33,104 nucleotides of DNA from Streptomyces sp. CC53 (GCF_001865245.1 NZ_MKXB01000201.1:1-33104), one strand, 5' to 3'; numbered from the stretch's first letter, positions 23,222-32,194 are shown. Numbers and translations are program-made. The notes: generated by a model not told the origin, from the sequence alone.

Positions 23222-23935
23222 GTGACCAGCGACGCCACCGACCTCCGCCCCTCCGACGCGCGCGACGCCGCACCGCAGTTCGTGCTGCCCCTCGTGGTGC
23301 GGGTCGAGAAGACCGGCCCGCCGCACCGTACCGACGCCCTGGAGGCGGCGGCCCGGGCCGTGCTGGTGATGCTCACCGACGAGCGGTCCTTCGGCGACGG
23401 CGAGTGGGCCGGGGCGGTACGCGACTGGCAGGACGGCCGGATCCGCAAGGTCGTCCGGCGCGCCCGCGGCGCGGAGTGGCGGCGGGCCGAGCGGCTGCCC
23501 GGCATCACGGTGACCGGCGGGACCGCCGCCGTGCGGGTCTTCCCTCCGGTGCCGCTGGACGGCTGGCCGAAGGACCTGGCCAGGCTGCAGGTCTCCGGCA
23601 CGGAACTGGAGGATCCGGCCGGGCTGCCCGGCGGGGAGCAGGAGCCGGCCCCCGGGCGGGCCGTGCTGTGGCTGAACCCCGGGCTGCGGATGTCGACGGG
23701 CAAGGAGATGGCCCAGGTGGGGCACGGGGCGCAGCTCCTCTGGTACGCCATGGACGAGCCGGTGCGGAAGTCCTGGCAGGACGCGGGCTTCCCGCTGGTG
23801 GTGCGGACCGCGCAGCCCGCCCGCTGGCCCGGACTGGCGGCGAGCGGACGCCCGGTCGTGCGGGACGCCGGCTTCACGGAGATCGCCCCGGGGAGTTGCA
23901 CGGTCGTCGCGGACTTTCCCGTGCGCGCCGGCTGA
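23222..23935 (+). CDS. PTH2-like peptidyl-tRNA hydrolase
   Basis: A 237-aa protein whose C-terminal part (about 140-237) looks like archaeal/eukaryotic-type peptidyl-tRNA hydrolase 2: LRMSTGKEMAQVGHGAQLLWY carries the GK-x2-AQ-x2-H signature, followed by TEIAPGSCTVVADF at the end. The N-terminal 130 residues (QFVLPLVVRVEKTGPPHRTDALEAAARAVLVML) form a separate domain I do not recognise, possibly a degenerate second copy of the fold. PTH2 releases peptides from stalled peptidyl-tRNA; the activity here is a prediction. GTG at 23222 stands 6 nt after CAGACT, suggesting a leaderless message. Confidence 0.75.
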   Translation: MTSDATDLRPSDARDAAPQFVLPLVVRVEKTGPPHRTDALEAAARAVLVMLTDERSFGDGEWAGAVRDWQDGRIRKVVRRARGAEWRRAERLPGITVTGGTAAVRVFPPVPLDGWPKDLARLQVSGTELEDPAGLPGGEQEPAPGRAVLWLNPGLRMSTGKEMAQVGHGAQLLWYAMDEPVRKSWQDAGFPLVVRTAQPARWPGLAASGRPVVRDAGFTEIAPGSCTVVADFPVRAG

Positions 23936-24002
23936 ACGCTTCCGCGGCGGCGCACGTACTTCCCGGTACCGCCATGCACGGAAGACGGGTTCGGGAGGGA
24001 TC

Positions 24003-24773
24003 TTGCAGTTGCGGCGCATCAACGGGAAGGCACTCATCATCGCGGCCCTGGTGGCCACCGTCGGGGCGCTCGCGTTCCCGGTCTGGTCGTACGCCGACCG
24101 CTCGGGCACCGGCGAAGCCAATCTGGCGGCGTCGACGGTGGCCACCCAGTGGGGACCGCTGTCCGCGACCGACCGGGACTTCCTGGTGAAGGTGCGGTTG
24201 GCCGGGTTGTGGGAGCTGCCCGCCGGCCAGCAGGCCATGGAGCGGGCCCCGACGCAGGCGATCAAGGACGCGGGCGACCACCTGGTGGTGGGACACGCGG
24301 ACCTGGACCAGCGGGCCAGGGACGTGGCCGCGAAGCTGGGCGTGCAGCTTCCGAACCAGCCGACGGAGCAGCAGCAGGGCTGGCTGCGGGAGCTGTCGGC
24401 GGCACAGGGCGAGGAGTACGAGCGGAAGTTCGCGAACATTCTGCGCAACGCGCACGGGAAGGTGTTCGGCCTGATCGCCGAGGTCCGGCACACGACGCGG
24501 AACACACTGATCCGGCAGCTCGCCAGCGACGCCAACCAGACCGTGCTCGACCACATCACCATGCTGGAGGGGACCGGCATGGTGGACTACGACGCGATCG
24601 CTAACGAGGCGGCCGGGCGGGCCACGGCCAGCCCCGTCGGCCCGCCCCCGCCGAACGGGAACCTGCCGCCCGCGCCGACACCGGCGGTGCCCAGCGGCAT
24701 CGCCGAGGACGCCACGTCGGAGCCGTCGACGCAGCCGGGCCCGCCGACCGCGGTCAACACGAACCGGCCGTGA
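24003..24773 (+). CDS. DUF4142 exported protein
   Basis: A 256-aa secreted or membrane-anchored protein. Residues 8-30 (KALIIAALVATVGALAFPVWSYA) form a signal sequence. A helical DUF4142 domain (ferritin-like four-helix character) covers about 50-190: LSATDRDFLVKVRLAGLWELPAGQ begins it, and LASDANQTVLDHITMLEGTG closes it. A Pro-rich tail (210-256) follows. The TTG start at 24003 has GGGAGGG just upstream. It is alone, 133 bp before the DUF692 gene, and its role is unknown. Confidence 0.82.
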   Translation: MQLRRINGKALIIAALVATVGALAFPVWSYADRSGTGEANLAASTVATQWGPLSATDRDFLVKVRLAGLWELPAGQQAMERAPTQAIKDAGDHLVVGHADLDQRARDVAAKLGVQLPNQPTEQQQGWLRELSAAQGEEYERKFANILRNAHGKVFGLIAEVRHTTRNTLIRQLASDANQTVLDHITMLEGTGMVDYDAIANEAAGRATASPVGPPPPNGNLPPAPTPAVPSGIAEDATSEPSTQPGPPTAVNTNRP

Positions 24774-24906
24774 CCGGGAGCCGGTGGCCGTCGTCCCGCG
24801 TCCGAAACCTCAAATGAAGCTCTGAACCCGCCCGGCGGCGGTTCACCGGCCCCCACCCTGGTCATGACCCCTTCAGCACGGTGGAGGGGGACCGAGGAGG
24901 GGGACC

Positions 24907-26397
24907 ATGGACAGGCGTGACGGGCCCGGTGGGCGTGGCGGGCAGCGGCTCGGGGTCGGTATCGGGTGGCGCCCGGAGATCGCGGACGCGGTGGCGGAGC
25001 TGCCCGGTGTGGACTGGGTGGAGGTCGTGGCCGAGAACGTCTGCCCCGGCCATGTGCCCGACCCGCTGCTGCGGCTCCGGGAGCGCGGCGTCACCGTCGT
25101 ACCGCACGGCGTCTCGCTGGGCCTCGCCGGTGCCGACCGGCCCGACGAGGCACGGCTTGCCCGGCTGGCCGCGGCCGCCACGGCGCTGGGTGCGCCGCTG
25201 GTGACCGAGCACATCGCGTTCGTACGGGCCGGGGGCGCGCGCACCGCGTCCCCGGCGCTGGAGGCCGGCCACCTGCTGCCTCCGCCGCGGACGCGGGAGG
25301 CGCTGGACGTGCTGTGCGAGAACGTGCGGATCGCGCAGGAGGCGCTGCCCGTTCCCCTGGCCCTGGAGAACATCGCGGCGCTGTTCTCCTGGCCCGACGA
25401 CGAGATGTCGGAGGGCCGGTTCCTGGGGGAGCTCGTGGAGCGCACAGGGGTGCGGCTCCTGATCGACGTCGCGAACCTGCACACGAACCGGGTGAACCGG
25501 GGCGACGACCCGTTCAAGGCGCTCGCAGAACTGCCGCTGGAGGCCGTCGCGTACGTCCATGTGGCGGGCGGTGTGGAGCGGGACGGCGTCTGGCACGACA
25601 CGCACGCCCACCCGGTGCCCCGGCCCGTGCTGGACCTGCTGGCCGAGCTCGCCTCGCACCGGGAGCCGCCGGGGGTGCTGCTGGAGCGGGACGACGACTT
25701 CCCGCCACCGGAGGAACTGGCCGCGGAACTGACGGCGATCCGTACGACGACGGAGTCGGCGGGTGCCCTCCCGGCGGTGGACCGCTCGACGGCGCGGACA
25801 GGTGCCCTCCCGGCGGCGGACCGCGCGGCGGCCCGGGAGGCCGGGCCCCGCACGTCGGCCGAGGCCGCCGAGGCCCTCCCGCCGGCGGACCGCACGGCCG
25901 GTCCCGAACGCCACCCGGCCGGTGCGGACCGCACGGCGGTGTCCTCCGCCGCGGGAGCGGCCGCGCCGGAGGAGGCGCCGGTCCCGGAGGCGGTGCGGGA
26001 GCGTCTGGGCATCGCGCAGGCCGCCCTGCTGTCGGCGCTGGTCGCGGGAACGCCCGCGCCCGAGGGCTTCGACCGGGCGCGGTTGCGGGTGCAGGGCCTG
26101 GCGCTGGCGCGCAAGCGGGCCGGGATCGTGGCGAAGGTGGCACCGGAGCTTCCGCTGATCCTGGGCGGTCAGGCGTACCGGGACGCGTTCGTGGCGTACG
26201 CGGGGCGGCGGCCGATGCCGGGCGGCTACCGGCAGGACGCGCTGGACTTCGTCCGGCAGCTCCTCGACGCGGGCCTGCCGGAAGACCCGAAGGCACGACG
26301 GCGGCTGCGGCTGTGGTGGGCCGAGCGGGCGGGACCCCGCCCACCGGGCCGGGTGACCCGGCTGGTCCACGCGGCACGCGCGGCCCTGGCGGGGTGA
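24907..26397 (+). CDS. DUF692 (MNIO) family enzyme with fused C-terminal domain
   Basis: A 496-aa protein. Residues 14-280 form a DUF692 TIM barrel, the multinuclear non-haem iron oxidase family (MbnB, TglH, ChrH, BufB), many of which modify Cys or other residues of peptides. Candidate metal ligands are all there: H67, E101-H102, E154, D187, H192, H218, D231, H233, H235 and E260. Residues 284-345 are a repetitive linker (four degenerate ALPxxDRxxAR-like units). Residues 358-496 are a helical domain that may equal the partner protein (HvfC/DUF2063-like) usually encoded separately. Strong GAGGAGGGGG ribosome binding site before ATG 24907. No obvious precursor peptide is adjacent. Confidence 0.85.
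   Translation: MDRRDGPGGRGGQRLGVGIGWRPEIADAVAELPGVDWVEVVAENVCPGHVPDPLLRLRERGVTVVPHGVSLGLAGADRPDEARLARLAAAATALGAPLVTEHIAFVRAGGARTASPALEAGHLLPPPRTREALDVLCENVRIAQEALPVPLALENIAALFSWPDDEMSEGRFLGELVERTGVRLLIDVANLHTNRVNRGDDPFKALAELPLEAVAYVHVAGGVERDGVWHDTHAHPVPRPVLDLLAELASHREPPGVLLERDDDFPPPEELAAELTAIRTTTESAGALPAVDRSTARTGALPAADRAAAREAGPRTSAEAAEALPPADRTAGPERHPAGADRTAVSSAAGAAAPEEAPVPEAVRERLGIAQAALLSALVAGTPAPEGFDRARLRVQGLALARKRAGIVAKVAPELPLILGGQAYRDAFVAYAGRRPMPGGYRQDALDFVRQLLDAGLPEDPKARRRLRLWWAERAGPRPPGRVTRLVHAARAALAG
25762..25839 (+). repeat. 39-bp tandem repeat in the DUF692 linker
   Basis: Two direct copies (25762-25800, 25801-25839), each beginning GGTGCCCTCCCGGCGG, with weaker copies near 25872 and 25921. 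They encode the ALPAVDRSTAR / ALPAADRAAAR units of the interdomain linker. Confidence 0.7.
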
Positions 26398-26643
26398 CGC
26401 GTCCGCTCGGGTCGCACCCGCGGCCCCGGCCGGAGTGATCCGGCGGCGCGAACGGCAGCCGCCGGCCTCAACCCAGCCGTGAAGGCCGTGTCGGGTGCCT
26501 GGCCGCGCCACCGAATCGTGCCCGCGGTACACGCCGACCCGGCCAGGCGCCCGGGAGCGGTACACACGGCACGCGCGGCCCGGGTGACCCGACCCTTCAG
26601 GTCGTACACGCGGTCGAGCGGGTGCCGGCGCTCTGCGGTGCCG

Positions 26644-26666
26644 GCGTCACCCCGGCGGGGTGACGC
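26644..26666. terminator. Hairpin between convergent genes
   Basis: GCGTCACCCC-GGC-GGGGTGACGC, a perfect 10-bp stem. It can serve transcription from either side. Confidence 0.6.
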
Positions 26667-26681
26667 GCGTAGAGGGCGGCG

Positions 26682-26718
26682 CGGGTGCGGCGCACGGGAG
26701 AACCGCGCGCCGCACCCG
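26682..26718. terminator. Second hairpin between convergent genes
   Basis: CGGGTGCGGCGC (26682-26693) pairs perfectly with GCGCCGCACCCG (26707-26718), with a 13-nt loop. Confidence 0.5.
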
Positions 26719-26966
26719 GAGCCGAGGACCCGGTGTCGCTGGAGCGACGGGCGCTGAGCACCCGCCGTCTGATCTTCCGGGTCACGGGGTGGCGGTCCGG
26801 CCGTGCCGGTCCGCCACCGGGTCGCGAGGGCCGCCGCACGAGCGCGGGGGCGAGCGGGCCGGGCCCGACGCTCCTGCGCGGCCGTGCTTCCGGCGGCCCT
26901 TGCCGCCCGCACCGAGGACGGAACCCGTCCCGGGCGCGGCGCGGCCCCGCGACCGACAGCCGCGGC

Positions 26967-27680
26967 CTACGCCAGGCCCGCCACCAGGTCGGCGACGGTC
27001 TTGCGGCGGCCCGTGTAGAACGGGATCTCCTCACGGACGTGCATCCGGGCCTCGCTGCCGCGCAGGTGGCGCATGAGGTCGACGATCCGGTACAGGTCGT
27101 TCGCCTCGAAGGCGAGGATCCACTCGTAGTCGCCGAGGGAGAACGAGGCGACCGTGTTGGCCCGCACGTCAGGATAGCCACGGGCCATCTTGCCGTGGTC
27201 GGCCAGCATGCGCCGGCGGTCCTCGTCGGGCAGCAGGTACCAGTCGTACGAGCGCACGAACGGGTACACGCTGACGTAATCGCGCGGCTCCTCGTCGGCG
27301 AGGAACGCCGGGATGTGCGACTTGTTGAACTCGGCGGGGCGGTGCAGCGCCATGTTCGACCACACCGGCTCCAGCGCCCGGCCCAGCCGCGTGCGGCGGA
27401 ACAGGTTGTACGCCTCCTGGAGCTGGTCCGAGGTCTCGGCATGCCACCAGATCATGACGTCCGCGTCGGCCCGCAGCCCCGACAGGTCGTACGTGCCGCG
27501 CACGGTGACGTCCTTCGCGGCGAGCTGGTCGAACAGCTCCTGGACCTCGTCCGCGTAGCCGCCGCGGTCCTCGGGCAGGACGTCACGCAGCTTGAACACG
27601 GACCAGAGGGTGTAGCGAATGACCTCGTTGAGGTCCTTCGCCTTCTTACCGGCGTTCGGGATCTTTTCGGGCGCACTCAT
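26967..27680 (-). CDS. hemQ: Coproheme decarboxylase (HemQ/ChdC)
   Basis: A 237-aa cytoplasmic chlorite-dismutase-fold enzyme that converts coproheme III to haem b with peroxide, the last step of the coproporphyrin-dependent pathway. The catalytic tyrosine is probably Y135 in DYVSVYPF and the axial histidine H162 in LADHGKM, in contexts matching actinobacterial HemQ. The distal Arg of true chlorite dismutases is not evident. The ATG at 27680 lies 23 bp after hemY ends on the same strand, so the two haem genes are co-transcribed. Confidence 0.93.
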   Translation of the reverse strand: MSAPEKIPNAGKKAKDLNEVIRYTLWSVFKLRDVLPEDRGGYADEVQELFDQLAAKDVTVRGTYDLSGLRADADVMIWWHAETSDQLQEAYNLFRRTRLGRALEPVWSNMALHRPAEFNKSHIPAFLADEEPRDYVSVYPFVRSYDWYLLPDEDRRRMLADHGKMARGYPDVRANTVASFSLGDYEWILAFEANDLYRIVDLMRHLRGSEARMHVREEIPFYTGRRKTVADLVAGLA

Positions 27681-27703
27681 AGGGCTATTCTCGCTCGTCA
27701 CTC

Positions 27704-29149
27704 TCAGTGCTCCGCGCCAGGGTGGGCGTGCGGGGACGCGGCAAGCGCGGCGTCGACCTCGTCGGCCGCCCGCCACGCGTCGGCCACGACCGCCGGGATG
27801 CCCACGCCGTCGTACGCGGCGCCGCACACCCGCAGGCCGGGCAGCTTCGCGACGGCGTCGCGGATCCGGCCGACCCGGGCGTGGTGGCCGACGGGGTACT
27901 GGGGCAGGCCGTCGATCCAGCGGGTCACCGTCGTGGCGACGGGCCGCGCCGCCAGCCCGACCGCCTCGCCGAGGTCCCGGAGGGACGCTGCCACCAGCTC
28001 CGCGTCCTCCCGGTCGAGGTGCTCCTCGTCGCCGTACCGGCCGAGGGAGGTGCGCAGGACGAACAGGTCGGGGGCCCCGTCGGCGATCCACTGCCACTTG
28101 TGGCTGGCGAACGTGGACGCCTTGATGGTGCGGGCGTCGACCGGCGGCACCAGGAATCCGGAGCCCGCCGGGACCTGCCCGGCCACGTCGGAGCGCCGGA
28201 AGGCCAGCGTCACCAGGGACATCGAGGCGTACTCGATCGCCGCCAGCTCGGCGGAGGCGGTCGGGGACTCGGCGGCGAGCAGTGCGGAAGCGGACGGGGC
28301 GGGCGTCGCGAGGATCACCGCGTCGGCGTGCAGGACACCGGTGCCGGTGGTGACCTCCCAGCCGTCGGCGCGGCGGGTCAGGCCGCGGACGGGGGTTCCG
28401 GTGCGGATCTCGCCGCCGAGGTCCCGCACGGCGTCGGCGACGGCGAGCGGGAGCCGGCCGACGCCGCCGCGCAGACCGGCGAAGGCCGGTGGCGGCGGGA
28501 CGGCTCCGGCGCCGCGCGGTGCGGGCACGAGGGAGCGAACGGCGTCGGTGAGGGTGCCGTGGGCGCGGACTGCGTCGAGGAGCTTCGGCGCGGCGGCCTT
28601 CATCGAGATGCGGTAGGCGTCGCCCGCGTACACCCCGCCGAGCAGGGGCTCGACGAGCCGGTCGACGATCTCGCGGCCCATCCGCCGCGCCACGTACGCG
28701 CCGATGGCGACGTCCTCGCCCGGAGTGTCAGGCGGCAGTTCCCGGTCCCGGTGCACGGCGCGCAGGCCCTCGTCGGACAGCAGGTCGCCGAGACCGCCCG
28801 CGTCGCCGGGCACACCCATGAAGTGGCCCTTGGGCAGGGGGCGCAGCGCGCCGCGCGTCCACACCGCCGCGGAGGCCGTGGCGGGCGGCTGGAGGTGCTC
28901 GCCGAGCCCGACCGCGGAGGCCAGGTCGAGGGCCTCGGGGCGGCGGGCCAGCATCGACTCGGCGCCCAGGTCGACCCGTGCGCCCGCGATCTCACCGGAG
29001 TGGAGCTTGCCCCCGAGCCGGTCGCCGGCCTCCAGGAGGGTCACGCCCCGGCCGGCGCGGAGCACGCGGTGGGCGGCCGCGAGCCCCGCGATGCCGCCAC
29101 CGACGACGACGACCCGGCCGGCGGGTGCGTCCACGTTGTCCACGTTCAT
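27704..29149 (-). CDS. hemY: Coproporphyrinogen III / protoporphyrinogen oxidase
   Basis: A 481-aa FAD enzyme of haem synthesis (HemY/CgoX). The dinucleotide loop is VVVGGGIAGLAAAH (residues 14-27) with the following E of LLEAGDRLGGK, and the C-terminal FAD motif reads LRVCGAAYDGVGIPAVVADAW. In an organism with HemQ the expected substrate is coproporphyrinogen III. The ATG at 29149 lacks a ribosome binding site but GACAGT ends at -7, so the message is possibly leaderless. It is the first gene of the hemY-hemQ pair and is divergent from the DUF4349 gene. Confidence 0.93.
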   Translation of the reverse strand: MNVDNVDAPAGRVVVVGGGIAGLAAAHRVLRAGRGVTLLEAGDRLGGKLHSGEIAGARVDLGAESMLARRPEALDLASAVGLGEHLQPPATASAAVWTRGALRPLPKGHFMGVPGDAGGLGDLLSDEGLRAVHRDRELPPDTPGEDVAIGAYVARRMGREIVDRLVEPLLGGVYAGDAYRISMKAAAPKLLDAVRAHGTLTDAVRSLVPAPRGAGAVPPPPAFAGLRGGVGRLPLAVADAVRDLGGEIRTGTPVRGLTRRADGWEVTTGTGVLHADAVILATPAPSASALLAAESPTASAELAAIEYASMSLVTLAFRRSDVAGQVPAGSGFLVPPVDARTIKASTFASHKWQWIADGAPDLFVLRTSLGRYGDEEHLDREDAELVAASLRDLGEAVGLAARPVATTVTRWIDGLPQYPVGHHARVGRIRDAVAKLPGLRVCGAAYDGVGIPAVVADAWRAADEVDAALAASPHAHPGAEH

Positions 29150-29155
29150 GGGTCC

Positions 29156-29161
29156 ACTGTC
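29156..29161 (-). promoter_or_regulatory. Candidate -10 box GACAGT for leaderless hemY
   Basis: A at -11 and T at -7 relative to the ATG fit the pattern of other starts in this window, but the first base is G rather than T. Confidence 0.35.
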
Positions 29162-29330
29162 TCAAACGCCGTGCCGGGTCCCGACCGTGACCCTTTCGGA
29201 ACCGGAGGGGCGAAACCGGCCTTCCCTCCCCGTGCGTCGAACCGGCACCGGCCCCACGGCCGGACGCACCACGCCTACGCACTCACGTTCGGGGACGCCG
29301 CCGGGCGTCCCCTGGGGGGGGACTCACACC

Positions 29331-30620
29331 ATGCCGACCCGATCCCGACACGCCTTCGCGGCCGTCCTGCTGGGCGCCTCGCTCGCCCTCGCCGGATGCG
29401 GCAGCGGAGCCGACGGCGCGACGTCGACGGCGGACCACGGCGCCGCCGCGCCCCCGGCAGAGGGGAACGCCGCGGAGGCGCCCGGCTACGCCGGCTCCGC
29501 GGCCGCACCCGGCGACCGCGCGCCCGGCCAGCCGGCCGGCGAGGGCGCGGCGCAGCCGGGCGGCCGTGTGCCCGCGGGGCGTCAGCACGTCATCCGCACG
29601 GCCGAGATGCACATCGAGGTGGAGGACGTGGAGAAGGCCCTGGCGCGGGCCCGCACGGTCGCGGTGGACGCCGGCGGGCACGTGGCCGACGAGTCGACCG
29701 AGCGGCACGCGCGCGGGGACGGGCGGGGCGGGATCAGTTCGCGGGTCACGCTGCGGGTGCCGCAGCGCGCGTACGACGCGGCCATGAAGGAGCTTTCCGG
29801 GGCGGGGAAGCTGCTGTCGCGGACGGCCGGCGCCAAGGACGTCACCGATCAGGTGGTGGACGTGGAGAGCCGGATCGCCACGCAGCGGGCCAGTGTGGAG
29901 CGTGTCCGCAAGCTGATGGACGAGGCGACGCAACTGAGTGACGTCGTCACCCTGGAGGGCGAGCTGAGCCGCCGGCAGGCGGAGCTCGAGAGCCTCCTCG
30001 CCCGGCAGGCGGCGCTGAAGGACAGCACCTCCCTGGCGACGATCACGTTGGAACTGAGCGAGCGTGGCGCGGCGCGGCACGAGGACGGGGACGACAAGCC
30101 CGGGTTCCTGGACGCGCTGCGCGGCGGCTGGGGTGCGCTGGTGGCGTCGGCCGCCTGGGTGCTGATCGTGCTGGCGGCCCTGGCCCCGTGGCTGGCGGTC
30201 GCCGCGGTGGCGTACGCGCTGTGGCGCCTGCTGGTCCGCCCGTGGCGCGCCCGGCGCCGCGACGCCGACGTGCGGGCCGCGGTGCCCTCCGGTGCGTCCG
30301 GTCTGCCGGTCCACCCGGCCCCGGCGGGCGCGGCGGCAGACCCGCGGCCGGCACAGGGGCCCCACGGTCCGCAGGCGCAGCACGTCCCCGCCACCGACCG
30401 GCAGACCCAGGCCGTACCCACACCCCAGTCGTCGCAGACGCCCCACGCGTCTCAGCCCTCCCCCGCCCCGACGACCGCCGGCGCCCCGCAGGTCTCGCAG
30501 CCGGCCCCGTCCCCCGACACCACCCGGGCCGGGGAGGCCGTGGACGCCGGGGAGTCGCGTGCCGCCGGCGGCTCCCCGCGCCCCGCGGAACCCGACGCGG
30601 ACGGCGGCGGGCGCGGCTGA
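29331..30620 (+). CDS. DUF4349 lipoprotein with C-terminal membrane segment
   Basis: A 429-aa envelope protein. A lipobox LAGC puts the lipid cysteine at C23, followed by an Ala/Gly-rich linker. The DUF4349 domain (about 82-245) contains HVIRTAEMHIEVEDVEKALARAR and a long coiled-coil helix (DVESRIATQRASVERVRKLMDEA to RQAELESLLARQAAL). A membrane hairpin (about 265-305) ends with WRLLVRPWRARRRD, and a Pro/Gln/Ser-rich tail of about 115 residues follows. ATG 29331 follows a G-rich binding site. The long upstream open frame is antisense to hemY. Function unknown, perhaps envelope sensing. Confidence 0.85.
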   Translation: MPTRSRHAFAAVLLGASLALAGCGSGADGATSTADHGAAAPPAEGNAAEAPGYAGSAAAPGDRAPGQPAGEGAAQPGGRVPAGRQHVIRTAEMHIEVEDVEKALARARTVAVDAGGHVADESTERHARGDGRGGISSRVTLRVPQRAYDAAMKELSGAGKLLSRTAGAKDVTDQVVDVESRIATQRASVERVRKLMDEATQLSDVVTLEGELSRRQAELESLLARQAALKDSTSLATITLELSERGAARHEDGDDKPGFLDALRGGWGALVASAAWVLIVLAALAPWLAVAAVAYALWRLLVRPWRARRRDADVRAAVPSGASGLPVHPAPAGAAADPRPAQGPHGPQAQHVPATDRQTQAVPTPQSSQTPHASQPSPAPTTAGAPQVSQPAPSPDTTRAGEAVDAGESRAAGGSPRPAEPDADGGGRG

Positions 30621-30787
30621 GAGCCGAGGCGGCCCGGCGGCCGTGGGGCGGCGTGGGGGGACCACCGCGGAGCCGGTCGGCGCGACACCCCGGAGGGCCA
30701 CCCGACAGCACACGGGGCCGGCGCGCAGGCGCGGCCGAGGGTCGCCCGGCGGGACGACGGGGCATACCGGTGGCCGCCGCCCCGCCG

Positions 30788-30793
30788 TAGGGT
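30788..30793 (+). promoter_or_regulatory. -10 box TAGGGT for leaderless oxidoreductase transcript
   Basis: TAnnnT with its last T at -7 from the ATG at 30800; no ribosome binding site lies between. Confidence 0.5.
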
Positions 30794-30799
30794 TCCCGC

Positions 30800-32194
30800 A
30801 TGGGTCATGCAGCAGCGGGAGGACGGCCGGGCCGACGGCGGATGGTGGTCGTGGGGGGCGATGCGGCGGGCATGTCGGCCGCGTCGCAGGCCCGGCGGCT
30901 GAAGGGACCGGACGCCCTGGAGATCGTCGCGTTCGAGCGCGGCCACTTCACGTCGTACTCGGCGTGCGGGATCCCGTACTGGGTGGGCGGCGAGGTGCCG
31001 GGACCCGACCGGCTGATCGCCCGCACGCCCGAGGAGCACCGGGCACGCGACATCGACGTACGGCTCCGCACCGAGGTCACCGGACTGGACCTGGACGGGC
31101 AGCGGGTGCGGAGCAGGGACCTGGAGTCGGGGAGCGAGGCGTGGACCGGGTACGACCACCTGGTCCTGGCGACCGGTGCCCGCCCGGTGCGGCCGCCGCT
31201 GCCCGGCATCGACGCCCCAGGGGTGCACGGCGTGCAGACACTGGACGACGGCCGGGCCCTCCTCGACACGTTGACGACCGCCCGGGGGCGGCGGGCGGTC
31301 GTCGTCGGGGCCGGCTACATCGGCGTGGAGATGGCGGAGGCCCTGCTGAACCGGGGCTACGAGGTCACCGTCCTCGACATGGCCGAAGAGCCGATGTCGA
31401 CCCTCGACCCCGACATGGGGCGGCTCGTGCGCCGCGCCATGTCGGACATGGGCATCGCCGTGGTCGGCGGCGCCCGGGTGACCGAGGTCCTCACCGGCCC
31501 GGACGGACGGGCGCGGGCGGTGGTCGCGGAGGGGGCCGAGTACCCGGCGGACGTGGTGGTCCTCGGCATCGGCGTGACCCCGGAGACGGGCCTCGCCCGG
31601 GCCGCCGGGCTGCCGCTCGGTGCGTACGGAGGGCTGCTCACGGACCTGTCGATGCGGGTGCGTGGCCGGGAGGACGTCTGGGCGGGCGGTGACTGCGTGG
31701 AGGTGCTGGACCTGGTGTCGGGCCGGGAGCGCCACATCCCGCTGGGCACGCACGCCAACAAGCAGGGCCAGGTGATCGGGGCGAACGTGGGCGGCGGCTA
31801 CGGCACATTCCCGGGAGTGGTCGGCACGGCGGTGAGCAAGGTGTGCTCGCTGGAGATCGCGCGCACGGGGCTGCGGGAGCGGGACGCCCGGGAGGTCGGG
31901 CTGCGGTTCACTGCGGTCACGGTCGAGTCGACCAGCCGCGCCGGCTACTACCCGGGCGCGGCGCCCATGACGGTGAAGATGCTGGCCGAGCTGCGCACCG
32001 GGCGGTTGCTCGGAGTCCAGATCGTGGGCCGGGAGGGGGCGGGGAAGCGGGTGGACATCGCCGCGGTGGCCCTGACGGCGGGCCTGACCGTGGAGCAGGT
32101 CGTGTCCCTCGACCTGGGCTACGCGCCACCCTTCTCCCCCGTGTGGGACCCGGTGCAGGTGGCCGCCCGCAAGGCGGTCGCGGCCCTCGCCTAG
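30800..32194 (+). CDS. FAD-dependent NAD(P)-disulfide oxidoreductase, CoA-disulfide-reductase-like
   Basis: A 464-aa cytoplasmic flavoenzyme. FAD loop VVVGGDAAGMSAAS (16-29); a single active-site cysteine C56 in SYSACGIPYWVGG, as in CoA disulfide reductase and NADH oxidase/peroxidase; an NAD loop VVVGAGYIGVEMAE near 167-180; a second FAD motif VWAGGDCVEV; and the C-terminal dimerisation domain ending PPFSPVWDPVQVAARKA. It could keep a low-molecular-weight thiol reduced or dispose of oxygen or peroxide. It sits between haem genes without sharing their strand. ATG at 30800 with a leaderless-type promoter. Confidence 0.9.
   Translation: MGHAAAGGRPGRRRMVVVGGDAAGMSAASQARRLKGPDALEIVAFERGHFTSYSACGIPYWVGGEVPGPDRLIARTPEEHRARDIDVRLRTEVTGLDLDGQRVRSRDLESGSEAWTGYDHLVLATGARPVRPPLPGIDAPGVHGVQTLDDGRALLDTLTTARGRRAVVVGAGYIGVEMAEALLNRGYEVTVLDMAEEPMSTLDPDMGRLVRRAMSDMGIAVVGGARVTEVLTGPDGRARAVVAEGAEYPADVVVLGIGVTPETGLARAAGLPLGAYGGLLTDLSMRVRGREDVWAGGDCVEVLDLVSGRERHIPLGTHANKQGQVIGANVGGGYGTFPGVVGTAVSKVCSLEIARTGLRERDAREVGLRFTAVTVESTSRAGYYPGAAPMTVKMLAELRTGRLLGVQIVGREGAGKRVDIAAVALTAGLTVEQVVSLDLGYAPPFSPVWDPVQVAARKAVAALA

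Larger units (their letters stand above)
26398..26966. other. 569-bp gap between convergent DUF692 and hemQ
   Basis: No gene is convincing. It holds two strong hairpins and, around 26563-26590, a degenerate copy of the 3' end of the DUF692 gene (CACACGGCACGCGCGGCCC against CACGCGGCACGCGCGGCCC). Confidence 0.5.

Noticed and set aside
24854..24920. 18-codon ORF as a DUF692 precursor peptide
   Set aside because: No cysteine, no leader character, no ribosome binding site, and it overlaps the strong binding site of the DUF692 gene.
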